From Variovorax sp. (GTDB taxonomy: Bacteria > Pseudomonadota > Gammaproteobacteria > Burkholderiales > Burkholderiaceae_C), in assembly GCA_025352265.1 (NCBI GenBank), contig JANXTS010000013.1:1-64000 (forward strand): a stretch of 64,000 bases of DNA, read 5' to 3'. Under the pieces are notes generated by a model. It was not told where the DNA came from, made no database searches, and saw only the letters and a list, made by a program, of their open reading frames with translations. Positions 1 through 7,411 of the stretch are shown one piece after another. Numbering within the stretch: position 1 is the first letter of the stretch; every line of letters starts with the position of its first letter. A program made the translations under genes and the position numbers.

Positions 1-518
1 AGGCTCGCATCCAGGTTGCTCAGAGGATCGTCGAACAGCAACACTTCGGGCTCCAGCACCAGCGCCCGCGCCAAGGCCACGCGCTGCTGCTGCCCGCCTG
101 ACAGCTCGCTGGGCAGGCGGGTGTCGAACCCCACCAGGCCAACGTTTTTGAGAGCGTCTGCGGCCCGGCTGCGCGCCGCGTCTTTGGCAATGCCCGACAT
201 CTTCAGGCCGTACATCACGTTTTCCACCACGTTCATGTGCGGAAAAAGCGCGTAGCTCTGGAACATCATGCTTACGTTGCGGTCGGCCGGCCCCAGGGTA
301 GTGACGTCTTTGCCGCCCATGATGATCTGGCCCGAGGTGGGCGACTCCAGCCCGGCAATCATGCGCAGCGTGGTCGTCTTGCCGCAGCCTGAGGGGCCGA
401 GGATGGTGGTGAGCGAGCCCTTCTTTATCTCAAAGCTGATGCACTTGACGGCCAGTGGCGACGATGCGTCCGGCCCATAGCGCTTACTGATATTTTTGAA
501 TTCAACGCCGTTGTTCAT
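1..518 (-). CDS. ABC transporter ATP-binding protein, Fe3+/phosphonate (FbpC/PhnT) type, partial
   Basis: ATPase subunit of an importer; it would energise the two-domain permease encoded just upstream. The gene starts with ATG at 518 (protein begins MNNGVEFKNISKRYG) and runs off the left edge, so only about 172 residues are present. Visible motifs are the Walker A (GPSGCGKTTT), the Q-loop (MMFQSYALFPHM), the ABC signature (LSGGQQQRVALARA) and a Walker B ending FDDPLSNLDA, the form usual in CUT1/FbpC/PotA-like ATPases. The C-terminal regulatory domain is outside the window. It is the third gene of a three-gene transporter operon, 44 bp after the permease. The substrate cannot be read from the ATPase; Fe3+, 2-aminoethylphosphonate and polyamines are all handled by close relatives. 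Confidence 0.9.
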   Translation of the reverse strand, partial: MNNGVEFKNISKRYGPDASSPLAVKCISFEIKKGSLTTILGPSGCGKTTTLRMIAGLESPTSGQIIMGGKDVTTLGPADRNVSMMFQSYALFPHMNVVENVMYGLKMSGIAKDAARSRAADALKNVGLVGFDTRLPSELSGGQQQRVALARALVLEPEVLLFDDPLSNLDAS

Positions 519-562
519 GCTATTTTTTCCAGGTGGGGCACGGGCTACGCAAATGGGCAACC

Positions 563-2782
563 TCAATGCGCGGGCACAGCAAGCGCCGGTGCACCCGCCT
601 TGCGCCGCCCCAGCTTGCGCTCACCCACCAAAAACTGGATCAGCGCAATCGCCAGTGACATCAAGATGATCAGCACGGTGCAATAGGCCAGCGCCACGCC
701 ATAGTCGCCATTGCCCACACGGCCGATGATGTAGGTGGTGGCCAGCTCGTTCTCGGCCGTCACTAAAAAGATCACCGCGCTCACCGTCGTCATGGCACGC
801 ACGAAGCTGTAGACCAGCGCGGCTACCAGCGCGGGCTTGAGCAGCGGCAGCACCACCCTGAACAGCGTTTGGGCAGTGGACGCACGCAGCATCAACGAGG
901 CTTCGTCCAGCGACTTGTCAAGCTGTTTGAACGCCGCCGTGCCCGCCCGCACCCCCACCGGCAAATTGCGGAACATGAAGCACAGCACGATGATGAGTCC
1001 GGTGCCGGTTAGCTCCAGCGGCGGCACGTTGAAAGCCAGGATGTAGCTCACGCCGAGCACCGTGCCCGGTATCGCAAACGCCAGCAGCGCCGCAAACTCG
1101 AAGAGCCCCTGCCCCTTGAACTCGTTGCGCGCCAGCAGCCAGGCGATGAGCATGCCGAGCGTGGCGGTGATCGGCGCCGAGATGCCCGCTAGCTTGAGCG
1201 TCGTGAAGAGCGAGTTCCATGCGGTGCCGGCCCACACCAGGCCGAACTGTCCCCATTCGAGCGAGAACGCCGTTTTGAAGTGAGCGAGCGTCAGGGTGTA
1301 GTCGCGACCCCAGGTCTGCACGAAGCCGCCGGCGAAAGCGAAGAGGTAGACCACCAGCGTGAACACGATCCACGGAAAGGCGATGGCGTAGATCGTGCGC
1401 CGTACGCCGTCGGGCAGCGGCATCGCGATCCCGGCATCGCCCTTGCCGCTGACCGTGGTGAAGTTCTGCTTGCCGAGCACCCAGCGTTGCAACGCGAATA
1501 CGCCGAGAGCGAAGAAAGTAAGAATCCACGCCAACGATGCCGCCCGACCCGGATCGTTCTGCGCACCGACGATGGCGAAGAACACATCGGTCGCCAGCAC
1601 CGAGAAATCACCACCCACCACCACCGGATTGCCAAAGTCCGCAATGCTCTCGATGAAGCCGACAAGGAACGCATTCGCCAGCCCCGGCTTGAGCAAGGGC
1701 AGCGTGATGGTGAAGAAGGTGCGGCGCCTGTCGGCCCGAAGCATTTGTGCGGCTTCCTCGAGGCTCGGCGCTATGCCCTGCACCACGCCGCGCATGATCA
1801 TGAAGGCGATCGGCGTGAAGGCGAACAGCTGCGCGATGATCAGGCCCTTGAGCCCGTAGAACCAGCGTGAGGGCTCGATGCCGAACCATGTTTCCAACAG
1901 CTGGTTGACCACGCCCGACCGCCCGAACAGCAGGATAAGCCCAAGCCCGACGACAAAGGGCGGCGTGATGATCGGCAGCACCGCCAGCACGCGCAACGGC
2001 GTCTGCCAGCGCCTGTGGCCGCGTTCGGCCATCAACGCCATCAACGTGCCGAGAAAGGTGGTGCCGGCCGCCGTGACAAGCGCCAGCGCCAGCGTGTTCC
2101 ACGCGACACCGCAGCGCAGTCCTCCGGTCAGGCAACTCAAGCCCCAGATACGCTCCATGAAGACACGGCCGACGAAGGCCGACAGCGACAGATGACCGTC
2201 TTCATCGAAGAAGGCCCCGGCCAACGCCTTGCTCACCGGGTAGTCGATGAAGAGCGCCATCATCACGCCGCAGCCGATCACCGCGCCCGCGACGAACAGG
2301 TCGCCCTTGAAGAAGCCCAGCCGCGCCAGACCGAAAGCGGCCAGCAGGATGAGCGCCAGCAATGCCACGAAGCCTCCGGCACCAATGCCGAACTGATTGG
2401 CCGCGAGTTCGCCAAAGGCGCTATTAAGCCAACCCGCGCTCCAGCCGCGTGCGCCAACCAAGAAGCCGGCGAGCGAAACGCCGACGGCGCCGATGAGCCC
2501 GCCCGCCAGCAGCCAGCGCCCTTGCGCGCGTCCCGCCGGCAACAGCGCGCCTATGGCGCACAGCACCAGCCCTGCGACCCCGGAGAAGAGCCAGACCCGC
2601 CCCTGCTTTGCTGCTTGCAGTAGACCGTTAGCAGCCTCGTCGCCGCCGAAAACGCGCGGCAGCGCCTCATACCAACTGGTGTCCTGAATCGCGTACCAAG
2701 GCAGCAGCAGATAGCCGAAAAATCCCGCCGCTAGACAGAACCAGACGGCGCCGTTGCGCTTGCCCGTCACATCACGCTTCAC
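563..2782 (-). CDS. ABC transporter permease with two fused BPD domains (FbpB/AfuB/PhnV-like)
   Basis: Inner-membrane channel of the importer. At 739 residues it is twice the usual permease length and contains two binding-protein-dependent permease domains. Each has its own EAA loop: one reads EEAAQMLRADRRRTF followed by LPLLKPGLANA, the second DEASLMLRASTAQTLF followed by LPLLKPALVAA. The N-terminal ~200 residues form extra hydrophobic segments before the first domain. Fused permeases of this layout are typical of iron(III) and some 2-aminoethylphosphonate transporters. The gene follows the binding protein after 16 bp and precedes the ATPase by 44 bp, so the three are surely one operon. No phosphonate or iron-metabolism enzyme lies nearby to decide the substrate. 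Confidence 0.9.
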   Translation of the reverse strand: MKRDVTGKRNGAVWFCLAAGFFGYLLLPWYAIQDTSWYEALPRVFGGDEAANGLLQAAKQGRVWLFSGVAGLVLCAIGALLPAGRAQGRWLLAGGLIGAVGVSLAGFLVGARGWSAGWLNSAFGELAANQFGIGAGGFVALLALILLAAFGLARLGFFKGDLFVAGAVIGCGVMMALFIDYPVSKALAGAFFDEDGHLSLSAFVGRVFMERIWGLSCLTGGLRCGVAWNTLALALVTAAGTTFLGTLMALMAERGHRRWQTPLRVLAVLPIITPPFVVGLGLILLFGRSGVVNQLLETWFGIEPSRWFYGLKGLIIAQLFAFTPIAFMIMRGVVQGIAPSLEEAAQMLRADRRRTFFTITLPLLKPGLANAFLVGFIESIADFGNPVVVGGDFSVLATDVFFAIVGAQNDPGRAASLAWILTFFALGVFALQRWVLGKQNFTTVSGKGDAGIAMPLPDGVRRTIYAIAFPWIVFTLVVYLFAFAGGFVQTWGRDYTLTLAHFKTAFSLEWGQFGLVWAGTAWNSLFTTLKLAGISAPITATLGMLIAWLLARNEFKGQGLFEFAALLAFAIPGTVLGVSYILAFNVPPLELTGTGLIIVLCFMFRNLPVGVRAGTAAFKQLDKSLDEASLMLRASTAQTLFRVVLPLLKPALVAALVYSFVRAMTTVSAVIFLVTAENELATTYIIGRVGNGDYGVALAYCTVLIILMSLAIALIQFLVGERKLGRRKAGAPALAVPAH

Positions 2783-2798
2783 TGAGCAGCTTCTTCAT

Positions 2799-3809
2799 TC
2801 AGCGCGCAAGCGAATTGACGTCTTTCTCCCAACGCGTGATCAAGCGGCGACGCTCCGCGCTCTCACCGTACTTTTTGTAGTCGTAATTGATGAGCTTGAT
2901 CTTCTTGAAGTCGGGCACGTTGGCATCGACCGGCGTCGCCTTGTTCGACGGTAGCTGGTACTGCTTGGCAGCCGCGCCGAAGGTCTGCGCCTGCGGCGTC
3001 AGCGCCCACTCGTAGAACTTCTTGGCCTGCTCAAGATTGCGCGCGCCCTTGACGATGCTCATGGAGCCGATCTCGGCCCCGGTGCCTTCGCTCGGCGTGG
3101 CGGTCTCGACCGGAAACCCCTGCATCTTTTCTTGCGGCGCGTCATGCACGAAGCTGATCGACACCGCCGTTTCGCCGCGGGCCACAGCCTTGATCGGTCC
3201 CGTGCCCGAGCGCGTGTATTGGCTCACGTTCTTGTGCAGCGCCTTGAGGTAGTCGAACGCCTTGTCTTCACCCATGAGTTGAACCAACGTCGCGATCATC
3301 GTGTACGCCGTACCGCTGGAAGCCGGGTTGGCGACCTGGATGTCGCCTTTGTATTCCGGCTTGAGCAAGTCGGCCCAGCTGGTCGGTGCTGCCAGCTTTT
3401 TCTTCTTAAGCAGCTCGGTGTTGTAGCCGAAGCCGAGCGGCCCGGAATAAATACCGACGGTCTTGTAGCCCGACTGCTGCGCCTGCTGTTGCGCCCACGG
3501 ATAGAGCTGGGGCAGCGAAGGCGATTTGTATTCCAGCGTGAGGCCCGACTCGGCCGCCTGCAGGTGCGGGTCGCCGGTGCCGCCGAACCAGACGTCGGTC
3601 TTGGGGTTGTCTTTCTCGGCCCCCAGTTGCGCGAGTGCCTCGCCGGAGCCCTTGAGCGCCAGGTTGATCTTGACGCCGGTAGTCCTGGCGTAGACCGTCG
3701 CGATCATGTTGCACCAGTCGGCCTGCACCGAACAAATCACGTTGACTTGCTGCGCTGACGCTGCAGCCGTGGCACCCAATAGCGCCACCGCGCAAAGAAG
3801 CTTCTTCAT
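2799..3809 (-). CDS. Periplasmic substrate-binding protein, Fe3+/phosphonate ABC transporter family
   Basis: Extracytoplasmic solute receptor (about 336 residues) for the adjacent permease and ATPase. The ATG at 3809 was chosen because it follows a good ribosome-binding site (AAGGGGA) and gives a standard signal peptide (MKKLLCAVALLGATAAASA, cleavage near residue 19). An upstream in-frame start at 3848 would put a charged stretch before it. The mature part has family features: an N-terminal NVICSVQADWC segment, YSGPLGFGYNTELL in the middle, and PEYKGDIQVANPASSGTAY, as in FbpA/PhnS-like proteins. Ligand identity (ferric ion, phosphonate or other) is not decidable from sequence alone. A terminator-like hairpin lies in its leader, just upstream of the ribosome-binding site. 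Confidence 0.88.
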   Translation of the reverse strand: MKKLLCAVALLGATAAASAQQVNVICSVQADWCNMIATVYARTTGVKINLALKGSGEALAQLGAEKDNPKTDVWFGGTGDPHLQAAESGLTLEYKSPSLPQLYPWAQQQAQQSGYKTVGIYSGPLGFGYNTELLKKKKLAAPTSWADLLKPEYKGDIQVANPASSGTAYTMIATLVQLMGEDKAFDYLKALHKNVSQYTRSGTGPIKAVARGETAVSISFVHDAPQEKMQGFPVETATPSEGTGAEIGSMSIVKGARNLEQAKKFYEWALTPQAQTFGAAAKQYQLPSNKATPVDANVPDFKKIKLINYDYKKYGESAERRRLITRWEKDVNSLAR

Positions 3810-3831
3810 GTTGATATTCCCCTTGCGTCGC

Positions 3832-3855
3832 AAAAAAAAATGGCCCAACAGGGCC
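3832..3855 (-). terminator. Intrinsic terminator/attenuator-like hairpin in the leader of the binding-protein gene
   Basis: Read on the minus strand this is a five-pair GC stem (GGCCC, loop TGTT, GGGCC), one A, then nine T. The form is that of a rho-independent terminator, but it sits upstream of the transporter operon rather than after a gene. The start codon is at 3809, about 23 nt beyond the T-run. No minus-strand gene lies to its right (zwf is divergent), so it could only stop short leader transcripts of this operon. Confidence 0.55.
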
Positions 3856-3979
3856 GACGATCAGCCTATCGGAATCTCCGAGTTTTCAGCATCGGTACAA
3901 CTACCATTAAAGTGACGCATCGGCCGCAAGGACCTCCCCTCGGCCACCCTATCCACCACCACCACACAAGTCATCCTCC

Positions 3980-5455
3980 ATGAGTTTCGATCTCGTTCTG
4001 TTCGGCGGCACCGGCGACCTGGCATGGCGCAAGCTGATGCCCGCGCTGTTCCAGGCGTTCCGACATGGCAGCCTTCCGGCCGACGGCCGCATCATCGGCG
4101 TCTCGCGCGAAGACCTCACGGAAGACGCCTATCGCGAATTGATCCGCTCTCGCTTCAAAGCCGTCGAAGGTGCCAAGCGGCCGAGCGAGGACGAGTTCAA
4201 GAAGTTCTCCGAGATGCTGACGTTCCAGCGCATGGACCTCTCGAAGCCGTCCGACTACGCGCGGCTTGCAGACCTGCTCAAAACGCGCAACGCCGAAACC
4301 GTGGTGATGTACGTCGCCACCGCGCCTTCGCTCTTCACGCAGGTGGTCGAGCAGATCGCCGCGGCCGGCCTCAACGGCCCGCAAACGCGCGTGGTGCTCG
4401 AAAAGCCGCTGGGCCACGACCTCGCATCGAACCAGGCGATCAACGCGGCGGTGCGCAAGGTGCTGCACGAGAACCAGGTGTTCCGCATCGATCACTACCT
4501 CGGCAAGCCATCGGTACAAAACCTGTTCGCGCTGCGCTTCGGCAACTCGCTGTTCGAGCCGATCTGGCGCCGCGAGCACATCGCCAATATCCAGATCACC
4601 ATCGCAGAAGACCTGGGCGTCGAGAAGCGCGGTGCCTTCTATGACCAGACCGGCGCCTTGCGCGATATGGTGCAGAACCACGCGCTACAGCTGGTGTGCG
4701 CCATCGGCATGGAACCGCCGATCAACGCGCACGCCGACGCCATTCGCGACGAGAAACTGAAGGTGTTGCGCTCGCTGAAGCGCTGGACTCCTGAAACGCT
4801 GGGCCTGCATGCGATTCGCGGGCAGTACACGGCGGGCACGGCATATGGTGAGCGCGTGCCGGGCTACAAGGAAGAAGCCGGCGTGCCGCCCGACAGCCGT
4901 ACAGAAACCTTCGTGGCACTGCGCACCGAGATCGAGAACTGGCGCTGGGCCGGCGTGCCGATCTACATTCGCACCGGCAAACGGCTGGGCTCGCGCGATG
5001 CGCGCATAGAGATGAACTTCAGGCCAGCACCGCACGCGATCTTTCGCACGCCTGTCGGCGTGGCGAACAAGCTGGTCATCAACCTGCAGCCGAAAGACGG
5101 GCTCGAACTGCATCTGCTCGCGCAGGCGCAAGACCAGCGCGTCACCATCAACGGGGGGGTGCGCAGCGACATGGTGCCGCTGGCGCCGGTGCAGCTCGAT
5201 CTCGATTTCGACAAGCGATTCGGCGCAGAACGCGTGGGCGCGTACGAGCGACTGCTACTCGACGTGATCGCCGGCCGGCTGAATCTCTTCGTGCGCAGCG
5301 ACGAACAGGAAGAGGCATGGCGCTGGGTCGAACCGCTGATCGACAGCTGGGGCGCAGATGGCGCGCCGCGCTCTTACGCCGCGGGCACATGGGGGCCAAG
5401 CGCATCGAGCGCGATGATCGCCCGCGACGGTTTCGCCTGGGGTGAAGAGCAGTAA
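3980..5455 (+). CDS. zwf: Glucose-6-phosphate 1-dehydrogenase
   Basis: Oxidises glucose 6-phosphate to 6-phosphogluconolactone with NADP+ (or NAD+), the entry step to the oxidative pentose phosphate and Entner-Doudoroff routes, in the cytosol. The 491-residue length is normal. The N-terminal nucleotide-binding motif is LFGGTGDLAWRKLMPALF, and the active-site signature RIDHYLGKPSVQNLFALRF contains the catalytic His and substrate-binding Lys. The start ATG at 3980 begins MSFDLVLFGG; no strong Shine-Dalgarno sequence precedes it. The gene stands alone, divergent from the ABC importer and convergent with the SDR gene 47 bp downstream. No pgl, edd or hexose regulator adjoins it, so it is an isolated housekeeping copy here. 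Confidence 0.96.
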   Translation: MSFDLVLFGGTGDLAWRKLMPALFQAFRHGSLPADGRIIGVSREDLTEDAYRELIRSRFKAVEGAKRPSEDEFKKFSEMLTFQRMDLSKPSDYARLADLLKTRNAETVVMYVATAPSLFTQVVEQIAAAGLNGPQTRVVLEKPLGHDLASNQAINAAVRKVLHENQVFRIDHYLGKPSVQNLFALRFGNSLFEPIWRREHIANIQITIAEDLGVEKRGAFYDQTGALRDMVQNHALQLVCAIGMEPPINAHADAIRDEKLKVLRSLKRWTPETLGLHAIRGQYTAGTAYGERVPGYKEEAGVPPDSRTETFVALRTEIENWRWAGVPIYIRTGKRLGSRDARIEMNFRPAPHAIFRTPVGVANKLVINLQPKDGLELHLLAQAQDQRVTINGGVRSDMVPLAPVQLDLDFDKRFGAERVGAYERLLLDVIAGRLNLFVRSDEQEEAWRWVEPLIDSWGADGAPRSYAAGTWGPSASSAMIARDGFAWGEEQ

Positions 5456-5502
5456 GGCTTCGAAGCTCGCGGCGCGCCCAGGCTTATCCCGGCTCCGCCT
5501 AT

Positions 5503-6303
5503 TTAAGTGCCGCGCTCGAACCAGTCGCGCGCCGAGCGGCCCTGGTCCGGGCCGAGCATCGAGAAGCCACCGTCCACCGGGATATCTGCGCCGGTGACGA
5601 AGCGCGCCGCATCCGAGCACAGGAACAGCACCACCTGCGCCACATCGTCGGCATCGCCGGCACGGCCGAGGGGATGCAGCGGCGCGGCCATGGCGTCGGC
5701 CCGTGTACGGTCGCCGCCGGCCATCCGCGACAACGCATCGGACCAAGTCCAGCCCGGCGACACCGAATTGACCCGCACGCGCCGCGGCGCCAGCGTCGCG
5801 GCCTGATTGCGGGTGAGTTGCAGGATGGCGGCCTTGGCTGCCGGATAGAGCGCACGGCCCGCCGTGCCGAACTTGCCACCCACGCTGCCCATGTTGATCA
5901 CCGCACCGCCGTGCTTCGCCAGTTCGCCGCTGGCCTTGTGCACCAGCAAGGCACCCGACACCAGGTTGATGTCGAGCGCATGAAGCCACTCGGCGCGGCT
6001 CGCCTCGGCGCCGCGGTCGCCGTAGAACACCGCGTTGTTGACCACGAAGTCGATGCGGCCCGCGAAGTCGAGCGCCGATCGGATCAACGCATCGAGCACC
6101 GCATCGGAGCCGATGTCGCCATGCACGAAGCGGCAGCGCGGGCCAAGCGCCGCATGCAATGCTCGGCCACGGGCCTCGTCGATATCAATCGCCAGGACGG
6201 ATGCGCCGGCATCGACGAAGGCGCGTGCGATGGCGGCGCCGATGCCCGCCGACGCGCCTGTGACGATCGCCAATTTGCCTTCGAGCTGGCCGTCGTGCGT
6301 CAT
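5503..6303 (-). CDS. SDR-family oxidoreductase, probable cis-dihydrodiol dehydrogenase
   Basis: A 266-residue short-chain dehydrogenase. It has the TGASAGIGAAIA cofactor loop near residue 15, an NNAVFYG segment, and the catalytic YxxxK (YPAAK) after a Ser-containing strand. The ATG at 6303 overlaps the stop codon of the preceding gene (ATGA), so it is translationally coupled as the last gene of the dioxygenase operon. In benzoate- and anthranilate-type pathways an SDR in this position (BenD-like) rearomatises the cis-diol made by the dioxygenase with NAD+. That role is inferred from context. The fold and cofactor motifs are clear; the substrate is not. Confidence 0.85.
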   Translation of the reverse strand: MTHDGQLEGKLAIVTGASAGIGAAIARAFVDAGASVLAIDIDEARGRALHAALGPRCRFVHGDIGSDAVLDALIRSALDFAGRIDFVVNNAVFYGDRGAEASRAEWLHALDINLVSGALLVHKASGELAKHGGAVINMGSVGGKFGTAGRALYPAAKAAILQLTRNQAATLAPRRVRVNSVSPGWTWSDALSRMAGGDRTRADAMAAPLHPLGRAGDADDVAQVVLFLCSDAARFVTGADIPVDGGFSMLGPDQGRSARDWFERGT

Positions 6304-6917
6304 CGTTGAGCCTCGATCTGCGCGGACATCTGCGACGACATCTGTGCCACGGCTTCGTCGACCGTGACGATGTCCGCCAGCAACGACAGCGTCTCCAGGC
6401 TCGCCGCATGGAGGTGCGCCTTTGCGGTGCTGCACGCATCGCCGACAACAGCCACGTCGTAGCCCAGATCGCTCGCATGGCGCGCGCCGTGCTCGACCAC
6501 GTAGTTGGTCGCGATGCCCGCCATGTAGAGCCGCGTGGCGCCGGTGCGCTGTACGACAGCTTCCAGATCCGTCGCCCAGAACGGGTTGTCGCGCTGGTGC
6601 GTGACGATGGCTTCACCGGGCAGCGGCGCAAGCGTCGCGAAGAAGTCGGCGCCCCACTGGCCGTCTTGCACCGCGCCGCTTCTGACCACGTTGCGGAACA
6701 GCGTGCAGTTGGTCAGGCAGTCGGCGTAGCCCGGCGCGAACGCGATGCGCACAGAGATGACAGCTACGCCGTTCGCGCGCGCACCGGCGATCAGTCGTGT
6801 GGCCGCATCGATGAGCATCGTGCGTTTGGGATCGTCCGCTGCGACCCCGACACGCACCAAGCCATCGGGGTGCAGCACGTCGTTTTGATAGTGCATGGCG
6901 AGCAAGGCGGCCTTCAC
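6300..6917 (-). CDS. Isochorismatase-fold protein lacking the catalytic triad
   Basis: About 205 residues of the isochorismatase/cysteine hydrolase family. The start is a GTG at 6917 that shares bases with the stop codon of the dioxygenase beta gene (GTGA), and it places the family's first strand (VKAALLAMHYQND) at the N-terminus. The family's catalytic Asp in that strand is His9. The region where the Lys sits (GEAIVTHQRDNPFW) has His107. The nucleophile-elbow motif (GIATNYVVEHGA) has Val140 where hydrolases carry Cys. All three triad positions therefore appear replaced. True isochorismatases also lack the Cys but keep Asp and Lys. It could be a divergent hydrolase, or a binding or structural protein. 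Third of four overlapping genes. Confidence 0.75.
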   Translation of the reverse strand: MKAALLAMHYQNDVLHPDGLVRVGVAADDPKRTMLIDAATRLIAGARANGVAVISVRIAFAPGYADCLTNCTLFRNVVRSGAVQDGQWGADFFATLAPLPGEAIVTHQRDNPFWATDLEAVVQRTGATRLYMAGIATNYVVEHGARHASDLGYDVAVVGDACSTAKAHLHAASLETLSLLADIVTVDEAVAQMSSQMSAQIEAQR

Positions 6918-7411
6918 ATGAACACCTCGAGCGCTTCGTGCGGCGCATCGCAATTGAGCAGGTCGACGCGCTTCATTCGGATGCGAAAGCTGTCGCCATC
7001 GCGCTGCAACGTATGCAGCACGCTGCCGCCGAAAGCGCGCTGCGCATCCTTGCGCCATTCAAGCAAATGGAAGGTCGAGTAGACAGTGCAGCCATCGCTG
7101 TCACCGCCATCCGTGCGCGATTCGAGCGTGACGTTGCCGACGACATGCGATGTGCGTGTGGCGGGCTGCTGCGAATAGGCGCGCACCTGCGACAACCGGC
7201 GCACGCGCATCGAGCGCAACAAGGCATCGTCGCAAAAGAGCGAGGCGTGGTTGAGGTGATCTGTCTGGCCGCGCACCAGCGGCATCCAGTACAGGCCGTC
7301 AGGGGTGAAGAGGTCCATCCATTCAACCCAGCGGTGTTCGTCGAGAAGTCGCGCTTCATGGTGCAGAAACTGCGTGATGTGCTGCTGCTCCTGCCAGTCG
7401 GTGAAGTTCAT
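6914..7411 (-). CDS. Aromatic-ring-hydroxylating dioxygenase, beta (small) subunit
   Basis: A 165-residue small subunit of the SnoaL/NTF2-like ring-hydroxylating family. It forms the hexamer core with the Rieske alpha subunit and has a structural role. Family features are the N-terminal FLHHEARLLDEHRWVEWMDLF, the next DGLYWMPL, and the C-terminal LLEWRKDAQRAFGG...RVDLLNCD region. The ATG at 7411 overlaps the alpha-subunit stop (ATGA), and the stop at 6914 overlaps the next gene's GTG, so expression is tightly coupled. Length and motifs resemble benzoate, anthranilate and terephthalate dioxygenase small subunits. No ferredoxin or reductase gene accompanies it. Confidence 0.9.
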   Translation of the reverse strand: MNFTDWQEQQHITQFLHHEARLLDEHRWVEWMDLFTPDGLYWMPLVRGQTDHLNHASLFCDDALLRSMRVRRLSQVRAYSQQPATRTSHVVGNVTLESRTDGGDSDGCTVYSTFHLLEWRKDAQRAFGGSVLHTLQRDGDSFRIRMKRVDLLNCDAPHEALEVFM

